From the NCBI GenBank assembly GCA_014529385.2, contig CM043954.1, forward strand, positions 2,960,501-3,024,500: a DNA stretch of 64,000 nt, read 5' to 3'. The position numbers and the translations under genes are program-made. The first letter of the stretch is position 1. The number at the start of each line of letters is the position of its first letter. This DNA comes from Adiantum capillus-veneris. Its lineage: Eukaryota > Streptophyta > Polypodiopsida > Polypodiales > Pteridaceae. This document shows positions 12,047 to 24,288 of this stretch, piece by piece. The notes under the pieces are model-generated. The model was not told where the DNA came from and searched no databases. It worked only from the letters and a program-made list of their open reading frames with translations.

Positions 12047-12145
12047 CATGCAACTTGGGTACAAACCCGCAATGAATAACTTGCAATCTGGGCACCAATC
12101 CGCAAGTACTATCTTGCATTCTGGACACCAACCCGCAAGATGTGT
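12047..12145. repeat. Three-copy 33-bp tandem repeat
   Basis: Three imperfect 33-bp units, each of the form CTTGCA-x-TCTGG-x-CACCAA-x-CCGCAAG. Because 33 is a multiple of 3, the minus strand encodes an 11-residue repeat (CGLV-x-R-x-Q-like) in an open frame at 11928-12149. No known domain was recognised. Confidence 0.7.
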
Positions 12146-13039
12146 GCACCCATATGCACTAATTTAGCGTTCACTCCGCTAAGCCCTCCTCCCTGGATAT
12201 CAAAGGGAGTTTTGACTATATCAGTATAGGACTTTTGATGAATGAAGAAGGTTCGAGAGTTTTTCTACTAGGCAAACATTTCTTTCCTATCAGAAAACAG
12301 ATTACTTCTCAAACAATTTTTCACCACAAAAAAATATATAAAACATTTGTTGTAATTTGTGATGGCTTATGATCCATAGAGATTGTTTTCCCTTTTCCTA
12401 CTCTATCGTCTATGCAATGAATGCAAATACTTAACAAAATTAATTCCAACCTTGTCTAATGTAGGATCATTTTCTGGCGAGTTTGGTGGCACATTCTCCA
12501 AGGAAATTCTCTTTTCCTTATCAGCTTCTCAACTAGTGTCAGTCTCATCTTTGTGAGTCTCACTAACATGGGTCCTTTTTGGGGCCATCTCGTCTCTAAT
12601 AGCTAACTTGAAAATGTGTAAAAACTAATTGTGCAAAAACCAATTTGATAATAAGGTTGATGGAATGTTAATTACATCGATTCTTATATACTTCTATTCT
12701 AATGATTTATGTTCATGTGATAGGAAAACTTTGTGTAAGGTTTAAGAGACATACACATCCACACCATCCATTTATGCACTAATCAAATGATTAATCACTT
12801 AAATTTGCTTACAAGAAAAATCCATCATTTTAGTTGGAAATTTTTCTTGAATATGATTAGCTAATTCATGCAAGCATCTAGAAAGAATTGTGCATGTAGT
12901 CAACACAAATGATTATGTAATTGAGCAGTGAGACCTTCATTACTTTATAATGTAGAGAATTTACCATAAAATAGGTAAAATAATTGTTGATTCCCAATTG
13001 AGGAGAGGTGAATAAGAATATAGCATTTGATAGTAGGGT

Positions 13040-13145
13040 AGCAATTGGAAAGGATTCCAGTTGAATGATAATATGATAGCAATTGAAAAGGATTCCAATT
13101 GAATAATAATATGACAACAATTGGAAGGATTCCAATTGAGAGAAG
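13040..13145. repeat. 38-bp tandem repeat, about 2.7 copies
   Basis: The unit GCAATTGGAAAGGATTCCA plus an AT-rich spacer is repeated at 38-bp steps, the last copy shortened. Each unit contains a near-palindromic AATTGGAAAGGATTCCAATT core. Confidence 0.75.
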
Positions 13146-13706
13146 AGATTGATAATAACTTAATTAAATAATAGATTTACATTACCCAAATGTGCTTCAG
13201 AGTTATTGATCTCTCAAAGCTTCGATGTGGTACTCACCAAGTTGTTTTCCACAACAGCATAGCTTCCTTCTCCCAAGTGTGTTCAAGTGTGCGTAAAAAT
13301 GAGTGGGAATGCCCTTTATATAGAGAGTTGGAGGTGCCTTGTTGCCCAAGTCAGTATCATGCCTCCCTTGCTCTCCCCCTCTTGCTAAAAGGATGAATAG
13401 AGGTGTCACAAGCTCCCACTTTGCCATAAGAGGTGTCCCTCTTTACCCTTTTGGGTGATACACCTCATGTAGGCTCCCCATGCTCATAGTCAAATATTCC
13501 ATAAGAGATGGTTCCATGGATATGGGTCATCCATGGACATACATACACATGCACATACATGATCATGCACATGCATACACATACATACCTTAGAATTATA
13601 AATTAATTCTAGTAACATTAGGATAAGGATTTAATTGTGCTAGGTGAGCATTATCAAAATTGAATTTTGAAAGTTGTTATAGAAAGACAAGCTTGAGGAC
13701 GACGAC

Positions 13707-15821
13707 TTAAGGTGTCAGATGCACAGACCTACTATATTTAGCAATTTTTAAAGCAGCAGTCAACAATGAGTTGAAATCAACTCTCTTCATTCGCAGCATG
13801 GCTTCGAGCCTGTCAGCAGCTCTTTCAGCGTTTGCCTTCTCTTCTCTAAGCGTCCGCATCTCAGACTCCATCTTGGACAACTTATCTTCTAAGTGTTGAA
13901 TGGTCCTAGCTGATTGATTTTCAAGAACACTTTGCCGCAGGGACTGTGCTCCTCTCTCTCCTGCTCCAACTTTTCAACTTGCTGCTCAGTCTCCCTCAGT
14001 TTAGCTTTTGACTTGGTCAATTCATCATTTGACACTAAGGCATCCAACATATGTCGTATAGCATTCACAATAGTGTTCCAGGATGACTGAATAAGTACGA
14101 AACATCCATCATTCATTGTGGCTAGGTCAGAGACAATTGGCTCGTAAACTATGACAGGAGCTATATATGGTAGTGTAGCATAATCAGATTTGTGCAGGAG
14201 TAGACATCCTTTGAGAGGATGAGTCTGCAGTTGTTGTAACCGGTCCTTCTTGGTTAAATGCAGAGCCGCTTCACTGTAAGGGATGGAAACCTTACCAAGT
14301 GGACTCAAAGGTGCTGGTCCTTTTCCCTTATCAGTCTGACCCACTCGCTGCTCGGCACTGGTCCTATCTGACTGGTCTTTTCCTTCACTGGTGGTCGCTG
14401 AAATGTGCCTTCCTGACTGGCTGATTCCACCAGTGGTCTGGACGAGAGGTTGTTCGGACTAGTCAGCTGAAGTTTGCTCTGTTGGAGTCTTTTCAACAGA
14501 CACTGTTTTGACCTGACTTTCCAGCTACCTAAGGGAAGCACTGCTTTTGGCCAATGTAGTTTTTGGTCTTTTAGAACTGCCAGCCTCCTCTTGCGTGGCT
14601 TTCCTCTTTTGTCGAGTGAGAGATAATTGGTTATCTGGGGCTTCTGCATCTGATGATAAATCCACATTGTTAGTTACCGAAAAGGGCTTCTGGCTCCAAG
14701 CCATCCTTACTTGGTCATGAGCATCCGAAGAGGTTTCCCACTAAAGGAACTGTCAAACATACCAAGCTTTGAAATCATTTTGGGACTTCAACTTAGCAGT
14801 TTACTGAAGCACATTATGTGATAGAATCTGACATAGATTTATTGGAACTGTGGCGTCCAATCTTTTTTGCCAGTAACATAGCAAATAGTTTTTCTGACAA
14901 ATAAGTTGGGTTGTTTTTTAGACTCGCAGCTTCAGTTAAAAAGCGGTAAGCAGCAGGAATGTCCAGACCTGCTACTAGAACCCTTTGCACACTGGCTTTG
15001 CGTTTCTTCTTGGCAGTATCATCTTCTTTCAGAGCTGCATTGATCTGTTCTGCTGTTGCTACAGATGGCTTTGGCTCATTCGGAATCTTGAATGCAAAAG
15101 CAATATTTTTAGGTGTTACAAACACTTTCCTACCATAGACCATAGCACTTCCATCCTCCACATTGAAGGAATCAAGAACCTATCTAATGATAGCTGTGTC
15201 ACACTCAATTCTTGTAGCTTGCACAACCACATGCAAATCCCACAGTCGGAGTAATGCCTCCACTTGCTTAGTAAACACATACCGCTGTATTTTACTGTGA
15301 GGGATAAGTGGAAGAGAGGCTTTTGCAACAGCAATAAGTGCTTGGGTTTCCTCTATAGTCTCTTGCATCCCTTCCAACATTTTCTTCCTACCCATACACT
15401 ATAAAGACGATGAATCAGTAGAGGGAGAAGAAGAGGACTTACTTGAAGCTTCAAATCCGTATCCTGGTGTGGCTGGTAAAGATAGACAGTAATGAGCACT
15501 TTCCTCAGATGAAAAAGTTTAAGGTTGTAGTGACGAACCTTCAGAGCTTGGCGATGGCTAATGGATAACAGTAGGCAGATGTCGTGTAGAAGATTTACGA
15601 GGAAAAATACCTACACGCCTTACTGTTATACACGTTCGCGCCATAAAAGCTCCACTACTTACCGTTCCTAGAGTCTTGTGCACCGCAAATGATGTGGTAC
15701 ACATGCATTGGCTAATCCTCTCCATCTTCTCTGAAAGGATTACCACTAATAGTCCAACTGACCCTTTTCCCCATAAAAGCTGATATTGGTTTTGACACTT
15801 TATTGATTTTGGTACTCCCAT
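13707..15821 (-). pseudogene. Extra ORF downstream of integrase in gypsy element F, unknown function
   Basis: On the minus strand, after the integrase C-terminus, a roughly 704-codon region can be followed from an ATG at 15819-15821 (MGVPKSIKCQNQYQ) to a TAA at 13707-13709, both in one frame. Pieces: 15821-15558; 15395-15180, a helical segment ending in TAG at 15180-15182; 15161-14814 with GRKVFVTPKNIAFAFKIP; 14667-14305 and 14344-13889 in shifted frames; then a final stretch back in the first frame with KLSKMESEMRTLREEKANAE. The last 130 or so residues are a clear heptad coiled coil. At least one nonsense codon and two or three frameshifts are present. The family is not recognised. Extra 3' ORFs, some env-like, are known in Tat and Athila gypsy elements, but no membrane segment is evident here. 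Confidence 0.6.
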
Positions 15822-15904
15822 GGTGTTGTCGTACTGAGACTTTTTTGACCTTTTAAGTGGATTTGAAACTGGATGTACATGAAAAAGGCTTAAAATAGCT
15901 GATT

Positions 15905-17334
15905 CTAAAATTTCCTGGTCCTCAATTCCCAGACTACCAGTACCCTTATTCCTGGAAGTCTCTCTGTCTTCTGAATAATAGAGCTTGATTTTGGCCCCAT
16001 TATATAATCTTTAAGTTTAATCTTTTTAGGGCCTAGCTTTGATTGATATAACAGAACCAAATCTCCTTTCTGAAACTCCCTGACTTTGATTTGTCTGTCA
16101 TGCCAGTGTTTCCTTCTTTTTTGAACAATTTCCTGTTCCAGCATAGCCCTCTGCCTTAACTCATCCAGCTGTGTTAACTCCTCCAGTCTTTGTTTCAGAT
16201 TGTGATTAAAATATAACCCATACTCGACTACCATCCTGAGACTGGGTAGTATGATAAATTACATATGCACAACAGCTTCGGTGCCATACACCATTCTAAA
16301 TGGTGTCAATCCAGTGGTGACCTTATAAGCTGTCCGATATGCCCAGAGAGCAGTTTGAAGTTTCAAATCCCACTGATGTGGCTATTTCTGCACAATCTTA
16401 GTGAGAATAATCTTGACAGTCTTGTTACTGCTTTTGGCTTGCCCATTGCATCTAGGATAATATGGTGTTGAATTCCGATGCTTGACTAAAAGCATATCCA
16501 TGAGAATATCCATGGTGTCATTGATAAAATGCGTACCCTGGTCTGACACAATCTCCACAGGACATCCGTATTGACAAACAATATTTTCGAATAGAAACAT
16601 GGCAGTGGATTTTACCGTGTTGTCAGGAAGAGCCTTAGCTTCTACCCATTTGGCCACATAACAAGTGGCCATCAATATATGCCTATTCTTCCTTGTAGAA
16701 ATTTTCTTGAAGGGACCCATAAAATCTAGACCCCATTTCATAAAAACACCCAGTGGCTGAACCGGTGTGAGAGGAGTCATATCTGTTGTCGTGGGTCTGC
16801 CCATTCTTTGGCATATATCACAAGTTTTACAAAATCTTCTGACATCAGATATTCACCAAAAACTAGCCTATAGAACCTTTTTGGAAGTGATATCAGTAGA
16901 AAAATGTCCCCCAGAATCCCCATTATGTGAAATAACTTGCATCCGTCCCTCCATAGGCACACATCTGCAAAGAACCCCATCGACTCCCAATCTGTAAAGT
17001 GATCCGCCAATGATGGTGAACTTCAGACTCTTAATAATCAGAGCCTTCTTCTGATTCTGGGTCCAGTTATCTGGGAATCCTCCCTTAGAAAGAAACTAAT
17101 ATACCTCATACAATTCTGGATCAGTTGATACTGATATACCTTAGAGTAGCCATCCATCCTCCTGGATAGGAAATCAGCACCACAATGGTTTTTGCCAGGC
17201 TTATGGAAAATACAAAGTTCAAAATCCATCAGGAACATCATCCAGTGTATCAGTTTGCCTTGACTAATGACTTTATTAATAAGAAATAATAAGGCCTGAT
17301 GATCCATATAAAAATGAAATAGCTTGCCCAGCAA
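15905..17334 (-). pseudogene. Element F RNase H-integrase remnant (Ty3/gypsy)
   Basis: In minus-strand order: an RNase H tail with HFYMDHQALLFLINK and CGADFLSRRMDG (17334-17038); a degenerate zinc-binding region (about 17010-16777); the integrase core with GLDFMGPF, EIVSDQGTHF and GQAKSSNKT (16804-16382), where the catalytic glutamate expected in GQAE is lysine; and the integrase C-terminal part with KRRKHWHDRQIKVREF and GDLVLLYQSKLG (16234-15905). Frames shift between blocks, so the gene is dead. The 5' two thirds (gag, protease, reverse transcriptase) are missing: the remnant stops where plus-strand LTR-family sequence begins at about 17340. The lack of a chromodomain and the extra downstream ORF fit a Tat-type element. 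Confidence 0.85.
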
Positions 17335-17643
17335 ATAATGTCTGAACTTAGATTTTATGGGTCCCTAATTTAGAACCTCGTGTCTCTACTTCTCTTTTAC
17401 ATAGGCTTAATAAATAAAGAGCAAGTCTTGCCATTGTGCTGCTACAATAGACAAGGCAACATCATCTCTCACATGAGACAAATTTGAACATTCAAGATGC
17501 TATAATAGAATGAACTTCACCAAAGATACATCGTGCCAAATGAAGACAATACATGCCATCAACAACCAATCAACAAACTTCCAACCTCCACGGAAACTTC
17601 TTGATAGTGTCAGAGGACGGGCACTAAAATCAGAAGGAGAAAA
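17335..17643 (+). other. 3' untranslated end of an E-family element
   Basis: Related to 29500-29775 of element E: shared words include CCCTAATTTAGAACCTC and GAGGACGGGCACTAAAATC, ending in a purine-rich run AGAAGGAGAAAA against the LTR at 17644. It has no coding content. Confidence 0.65.
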
Positions 17644-18520
17644 TCTTAACTAAGCCAACGCCACTTAACAAGATCGGCTAAAGATTCATGCCTAGTGACT
17701 ACACATCAAGGAAAAATATGGAGAAGCAGTAAAGATTGGAGTGACACATCTTTACATTTCCCCAATTGGCCATGTATTGTAATTTCCTAATTTATTTCAA
17801 GCCCTTGTAATAATTCTAAGGTGTTATGGTATCAATGGGAGTTCCAAGCTATAAAGAATACGTAAGTTAGTGTACCTACGGTTGTAGATATGGTAAGTTG
17901 AGGATCCCTAAAGGCCTTAGGCCCTTGTACAATGCACATTTTAACCCTAGGTATATAAGATAGTTTGTAAATGGAATTAGGGTTCTCAACCACATTTTAG
18001 AGACCACTTCCAATGAGAGCTCAGAAAGTGTGTGGCTATGGAGTCCTTGAGTTTCTCCTTGCTCATGTGACTTGATTGACACTAATCAATGTTTAATTCT
18101 CTTTCACTATGCGTCTTTAATTCTCTCTTATGATTATCTATGATGTTTGATTAGCTAGATCTTGACTAATTTATGGTTAATATCGTTCTAATCTTGTGTG
18201 ATTTCCCTATATTCTTTGTGTGTGTATGTAGGTTTAATTAGAGTAAGGATGCTTGATGGATCTATGTGTATGCACTTGTGATTACTACATTGCATGATAG
18301 GATTAGTGATGTATGTATCATTGCAATTATTAGTGTGTGTGATTTGGTTGATTGAGGCGAGTACAAGTGGATGTGGAGATTTCCAATCTTTTTGGCTTAG
18401 CTCCTTCATAGGCCGAGAATCTCACCTCCTAGAGTCATTGTTTATGTTGTCATCATTAACTCACTAATCATGTGAGTGTTTCCATGCCATAGCCGAGTAG
18501 CTCATCACTCTGGATTGACA
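17644..18520 (+). repeat. Isolated 3' LTR of the E family
   Basis: About 877 bp, diverged from the two LTRs of element E (28151 and 29776). It shares the start TNTTAACT and the phrases GGCCATGTATTGTAATTTCC, GAGTTCCAAG and GTTAGTGTACCTA, and the end GGATTGACA. It follows a purine-rich tract, so it is a plus-strand 3' LTR whose body has been lost or replaced by element F sequence. The right boundary could extend some 15 bp further. Confidence 0.65.
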
Positions 18521-19522
<1,002 letters not shown>

Positions 19523-20696
19523 AACGCCCCCTAAAGCCAAACTTGGGGTTTTTGCTATACGGCAAGGCTCTACTAATATATCTTAGGGTAGTACATGATT
19601 CATTACGGTGGTTCTCATAATGGATTCAACAGTCATGGTTCAATAGTAATCATTCTAAGGTCACAAGGTATTCATAAAGTAGTACAAATTCATATCATTC
19701 ATTCATTCAAATGGGTCTTCTTCTTCTTTTTTTTTGTCTGATTGGTTGAGAGTCAGCATTTGGTGTTGTGCTTCTATACTACCTCTTCCTTGGTATCCTA
19801 GAATGTTTTCAAGGCTGGGAGGGTCTTGATTGCATTTCATATGTCATGATATCGCGGTACTTGTTTGTTATCGGTCTATTGCCCGTATTTTGCCTTGGAT
19901 GGAATCTACCACCCACTTAGGGCTGCATTCCCAAATAGCCCGCCGACTCATCGATGAGGCCTCGTGGAGCGACAAGGTTTGAGCTCGACGGGGCTGTCAC
20001 CCTCTCTGATGCCCCTTTCCAAGGGACTTGGGTCCGATCCATAGCAGAGGACGCCTCTCCAGACTACAATTCCTATGACGGGGCCGCGTGATTCTCAAGC
20101 TGGGCTCTTTTTGGTTCGGCAAAATTCTGGTTAGGCGACAAAATAGCTGCAGCAATCCTGCCACCAAAACTTGCAACAACCTCACACAACGCCTACATCC
20201 ATAGAATCCAAATATACATCAATGCCCTCCACAACATTCCGAAACCCTTTGACACAAGAGCATGTATGATTCATGTTGGGTAATTGTCTTGTCCAATTTA
20301 TCCTCAATAGCAAACATCGTGAACACATTTGTGTTTTAGTTAGCCATGGCGAGTGCCAGCACACCTGATGTGAACACTGTCCAAAAAGAGGAGATACTAA
20401 GCAAGACTAACATGTGCTATACATCACAACCCAAATAAGACTATAAGGGATGTGTTATGCAAAAAATAGCATTGATAGAAATTTTGCACAAAAGGACGAA
20501 ATCGCCCACGTAGTATAGCTTGTAGTGGAAACAGGGGCTGAAATGAGCTCGAGTGAGTGAAACTTTTGAGTAGACCAAGCTTTTTGAGTGTACACAAAGT
20601 ATTTTTTGACCTAATGATGCGCACCAAAGCTCACCCAAATCAGAGAAAGTGAGTAGGCACCCGGGGACACTGAAAACTATGCTCAAGAGGATGCAA
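19523..20696 (-). pseudogene. Copia-like 5' internal remnant (leader and decayed gag)
   Basis: Reading minus from the primer-binding site at 20697-20713, a leader of about 350 bp precedes an ATG near 20347-20349. Its frame gives MAN, a stop, then TMFAIEDKLDKTI, a gag-like start, and soon decays. The rest (19523-20180) contains short frames and no recognisable domain. Assignment as copia rests on the adjacent PBS and LTR. Confidence 0.4.
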
Positions 20697-20713
20697 CCTG
20701 CTCTGATACCGAT
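20697..20713 (-). other. Primer-binding site, one mismatch
   Basis: The minus strand reads ATCGGTATCAGAGCAGG: the initiator tRNA-Met type site with TGG changed to CGG, next to the LTR at 20714. Confidence 0.6.
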
Positions 20714-20900
20714 TGTTGGACATAGGGTTGCTTGAAAACACACACAGCTTGGAGAAGATGAAACAGCTCAAGGCACACAACAGAGAGTGTATTGCTTAAT
20801 GCACAATGAGTGATGGATGTATATATGATGCACATGGGGGAAAATCCTCCTAGTGAGGGAGTGTGTTCACACACATCACTACCACATATGCATGGCAACA
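20714..20900 (-). repeat. Copia-type 5' LTR, family G
   Basis: 187 bp from TGTTGGACATAGGG to CATGGCAACA. Related to 21254-21480: both share AGGGTTGC, AAAACACACA, GTGTATT and GTGTGTTCACACACATCACT. The PBS lies on its left, fitting a minus-strand 5' LTR. Confidence 0.65.
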
Positions 20901-20985
20901 TATTTCTCTTAATGGGAGAGAGAAATTCAAAAAAATTCACAAGCACTATTAATTCCAATGACACTCTTTGGGATGCTCATTGACT

Positions 20986-21039
<54 letters not shown>

Positions 21040-21253
21040 GAGGGTGTCACTTAATAATCATGTGACTATCATGTGAGGGCAACAAAAGGGGTTATTAATT
21101 TTTTTTTTAACTCACATTTTCACATACAAAAGGGTATCATAAAATGGACTTGGAAAACAATTGTACAGATTTGATTAGGAAAAGGGTGTATTTTATTTGT
21201 AAAAATGACACAGTTAGGAGTTTTAAAAATAGTCCTTGAATGCACATGATATA
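20901..21253. other. Spacer with extreme G run
   Basis: No gene. It contains the 52-base G tract (20987-21038) and otherwise A/T-rich DNA between two G-family LTRs. Confidence 0.7.
20987..21038 (+). repeat. Uninterrupted run of 52 G
   Basis: Fifty-two consecutive G residues between GACTC and AGAGGG. The exact length is unreliable, since homopolymers of this size are error-prone. It could form G-quadruplexes. Confidence 0.9.
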
Positions 21254-21480
21254 TGTTGGAACTAGGGTTGCAGGAAAACACACAGATTTTGAGAAGACGA
21301 AGGAAGCTCAAGGAACACAACAAGGAGTGTATTACTCAGTGTGCAACGGAAAGATAAGATATCCCTAGAGTGATGGGTGTATATACAATGCAACAAGAAA
21401 AACCCCCTAGGTGAGGGAAAAAATGCCCCAGCGGTCCTAAGTGTGTTCACACACATCACTACCACATGTATATGGTGACA
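21254..21480 (-). repeat. Copia-type 3' LTR, family G
   Basis: 227 bp from TGTTGGAACTAGGG to TATATGGTGACA, followed on its right by AATCCCCCTT, which on the minus strand is the polypurine tract AAGGGGGATT. It lies downstream of the copia pol remnant at 21557, the correct order for a minus-strand 3' LTR. Confidence 0.7.
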
Positions 21481-21556
21481 AATCCCCCTTGCGAGTGATG
21501 GGTGAACAAGAGCTGGCACATAGAGTATAGGAAAGTGTCATTCCCTGAGGACATGA

Positions 21557-21760
21557 TCAGTCCACGAAGGGGAGTAAGCCCAAAGCTTTGCGAACAGCTT
21601 CGAACTTCTCACGAGACAATACCTTTGTGAAAAGATCTGCAAGGTTGTCCTGTGTTGGCACATAAGCCAAGCTGATCTCTCTTTCTGCAAACCTCTCCCT
21701 AACATAGTGGTTTATACTTCCGTGTATCCATATATATATGTACAAAACATTATTAAACAT
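21557..21760 (-). pseudogene. Copia Pol C-terminal fragment (RNase H end)
   Basis: The minus-strand frame ends with ISLAYVPTQDNLADLFTKVL, then SREKFEAVRKALGLLPFVD and a stop. This is the characteristic end of a Ty1/copia RNase H domain (VPT-x-DN-x-ADLFTK). Only about 50 residues match the family. Upstream (above about 21720) the similarity stops in AT-rich sequence, so the rest of the polyprotein was deleted. A 3' LTR and polypurine tract follow at 21254-21490. Confidence 0.85.
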
Positions 21761-21793
21761 TGTATACCCGTATTATACATGTATGTCCATATA

Positions 21794-21851
21794 AAGTGAG
21801 TTTTGGTTGAAGTATATTTTGATCAAAATATACTTCGACCAAAACCCACTT
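21794..21851. repeat. Loop-less 29-bp inverted repeat
   Basis: AAGTGAGTTTTGGTTGAAG... meets its reverse complement directly at TTTTGATCAAAA (centre 21822/21823), with two mismatches per arm. It can extrude as a cruciform or RNA hairpin, and may be the core of a fold-back element or MITE remnant. Confidence 0.85.
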
Positions 21852-22036
21852 CTTATATTTGAAAAAAGGCTTTGAAAAAGGCATCGAGGATCCGAACGAG
21901 TTGTTAGGGGCCCTCCATTGTGAGCCTATCAGAGCACTTGTCAGCACCTCCTACATCCTCTTACGTTTTTGTTTGTTGTTGAGGTAATTTATAAACTCTT
22001 TATATTTTTCTATTGATTACAACTGACTTCCTTCGA

Positions 22037-22265
22037 GTCACACTGTAGGGGGATTTAAAGAACTAGACACTTTGTCCCTGGATGTGGAGACCATCATGTC
22101 GCATTGTAGGGAGGGTTTAGGAAGTGTTAGATTCCTTGTATCTAGCTCTATAAACCATTGTGTCGCACTGTAGGGAGGGGGTTTAAATAAATTCTCTATC
22201 TCTAGGTGTACATACCACCATATTGCACTAAAGAGAGGACTAAAGGAATGATAGGCACACTTATC
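22037..22265. repeat. Diverged tandem repeat, about 60-66 bp unit, four copies
   Basis: Units begin GTC(A/G)CA(C/T)TGTAGGG and continue through a run with TTTA, AGA and CTC words to a CCATCAT- or CCATTGT-like end. The fourth copy is the most diverged. Confidence 0.6.
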
Positions 22266-22393
22266 TATAGTGAAGTAATTGACCACTTGTCCAATACAGC
22301 TCATTGCCGACTCAATGAGAAATAGACGATATGCACAATCGCCACATCTGCAATGTTTGTGCACACACAGTTTTGCAACCCTTTTAAGCATGT

Positions 22394-22432
22394 TTGTGTG
22401 TGTGTGTGTGTGTGTGCATGCGTGTGTGTGTG

Positions 22433-22480
<48 letters not shown>
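22394..22480 (+). repeat. GT microsatellite
   Basis: GT/TG repeat with short GCATGC-like interruptions. Confidence 0.95.
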
Positions 22481-22646
22481 CAAATGTGATAGATGTGTCA
22501 ATTATGCATATCTTCTATTTCTCATTGAATATGGAATCAATCTTTTTGAGCTAGTGGCTTTGTGTCCCCTTTTGTTGCAACTCTACTCCCATCGTCCACG
22601 CAGGACGAGGCACTGCTGCTGCTGCTAGCGATGGCGATAATGATGA

Positions 22647-22795
22647 TCAGGATGAGGATACCCATCATGAATCCCCACTTAGATTACCCTCTCACACCCT
22701 CCTCTTCAAATCAGTTCTCCCCAGTTAGATTCATGATGAGGATAACCATCATGAATCCCCACTTATATTACGCTCTCACACCCTCCTCTTCAACT
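22647..22795. repeat. Direct duplication of about 75 bp
   Basis: GATGAGGATA-CCATCATGAATCCCC followed by CTCTCACACCCTCCTCTTCAA occurs twice in tandem with a few differences. Confidence 0.7.
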
Positions 22796-23461
22796 CGTTT
22801 CTCCCCAACCCCTCCCCCCTAATTTGCAATCGGTCCACCTAGTCCACAATCCAATGCTCTCTTGGATGAACCCTGAATCATTTGACCCATAGCTTGACCT
22901 CTACAGCGCATTGGCAATCACTCTTGAAAGCAACCCTACACCATGCCCAATTGTACCCTGTGGATGCCATGCTCCATGATTTTTGTATGCGTGCATTGAT
23001 TAAGGAGTGCATTAAAAACTGGTTTCATAGGAGTCACAGAAGAGATGGTGATGGAGATCACAATAGGAATGATCGACAAGAGGATGGACACTATGGTAGA
23101 CAAGATCGGCATGAGAGAAGGTATAAAATGTGATGATCCCATGACAACCAGAGGATGAACATAGAAGGAGTCATAGCCACGGGATTTTGAAGGGCTCACA
23201 AAGAGCAGGATGATCACAGGGGTAGACATAGTGCATATGATGTGGGGTGACGATGATAATGAACAAAGAGATCGTAGAAGGTTGGGGTGCAAGAAGTAGT
23301 GAAAAGAGGGGCAGTGTGGGTGTGGCATTTTCTACGATGATGGGGCCACTTCCTATTCTTGTGTTTGGGGGAGTGTGATCAAATCTATCCTCTATAGTAG
23401 CAAATTTTTCTCATGAGGCGTGATGGACTCCTCTTCTTTTCCTCTGCAACCATAGAGTAGT

Positions 23462-24229
23462 TGTTAGGAAATATGACATAGCTAAATAGATATTTGAGTA
23501 GATTACTTAATGCAGAGAGATAGATTTCACACACACGAGATTATAGAGTAGAGAGAGAGAGAGAGAGAGAGAGAGTACACACAATATACGTGGTTCACCC
23601 AATGTGGGCTACGTCCACGGGAAAGCAGCCACTCAATGGCTTTAGTACTAGAAGTAGTTTACAAAGGGATTATACCATTAATAGAGCTCCCGCCTTGCTT
23701 CACTCTCACCACCTCACACTCACCTTGTTGCATCAACTTCACACTATGAAATGTGTGTAGAAATGGCCTCCTTTTATAGGCCAAAAGGGATGCCCTCTCT
23801 CATGAGAGGCAGCCATGTGTAGCCGCCCTTGTGTAGATAAGTCCAAATCGGACCCTCCAATCCGCCCATGTGTGGCTGCCCTTGAGAAGACAAGTCCGCT
23901 TTTGAATTCGGCCACCAGCCAGCGGCCATTGACTTTCGACCACCGGCCAACTGGCCAACCGACCGGTCGTTTTCCGACCACTTTTCGGCCGCCATCCGAC
24001 CATATTATTTCGGTCAAAATGAATATTCCGGCGAAGGAAAAAAAATGTCTCGGGGGCTTACGTCCCCAAGGCCCCTAAAGTTGCCCCTGAATTTTGGCCA
24101 TGAAAATTTTGGTTTCCGACGAGTGATTTTCGTTCACGCACGATGGCTTCTCCTCATAATGGGGGCCTTACAAATGTGCATTTTTACCACAGAAAATTAC
24201 AAGGGGTAAATCAGGCTCCATACTTAACA
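23462..24229 (-). repeat. Element H 3' LTR (copia)
   Basis: 768 bp from TGTTAGGAAATATGAC to CCATACTTAACA. It has a GA microsatellite near 23543-23573. A minus-strand TATAAAAGG near 23775 is the probable LTR promoter. On its right the minus-strand AAGTGGGAGAT polypurine tract abuts the LTR start. The 5' LTR was not found in the window. Confidence 0.8.
23768..23780 (-). promoter_or_regulatory. TATA box of element H LTR
   Basis: The minus strand reads GCCTATAAAAGGAGG, a textbook plant TATA element at a sensible place inside the LTR. Confidence 0.55.
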
Positions 24230-24243
24230 ATCTCCCACTTGGA
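24230..24243 (-). other. Polypurine tract of element H
   Basis: Minus strand CCAAGTGGGAGATT directly precedes the LTR start TGTTAAG. AAGTGGGAGATTGTT is the common copia PPT-LTR junction. Confidence 0.85.
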
Positions 24244-24288
24244 GCTGATCTCCAAACCAAACCTGTGACTACTTTCCATCCTTGCTTC

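Larger units (their letters stand above)
11754..13706. other. Unassigned repeat-derived DNA left of element F
   Basis: No intact gene is seen. A minus-strand frame from an ATG at 12586-12588 reads MAPKRTHVSETHKDETDTS then a stop and continues as a charged, gag-like stretch to about 12400, too weak to name. Two minisatellites lie inside (12047-12145 and 13040-13145). The segment 13150-13670 contains a minus-strand TATATAAAG near 13315 and could be the LTR of element F, but no second copy is present to prove it. Confidence 0.35.
21761..23461. other. Unassigned repeat-rich stretch
   Basis: Contains a palindrome (21794-21851), a diverged four-copy tandem repeat (22037-22265), a GT microsatellite (22394-22480) and a doubled segment (22647-22795). 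A plus-strand frame at 22882-23133 ends in a tract rich in Arg, Asp and His. It may be an old coding remnant, but I do not recognise it. Confidence 0.4.

Noticed and set aside
22037-22265. CRISPR-like repeated units
   Set aside because: The units are diverged, directly tandem, have no unique spacers, and lie in plant nuclear DNA.
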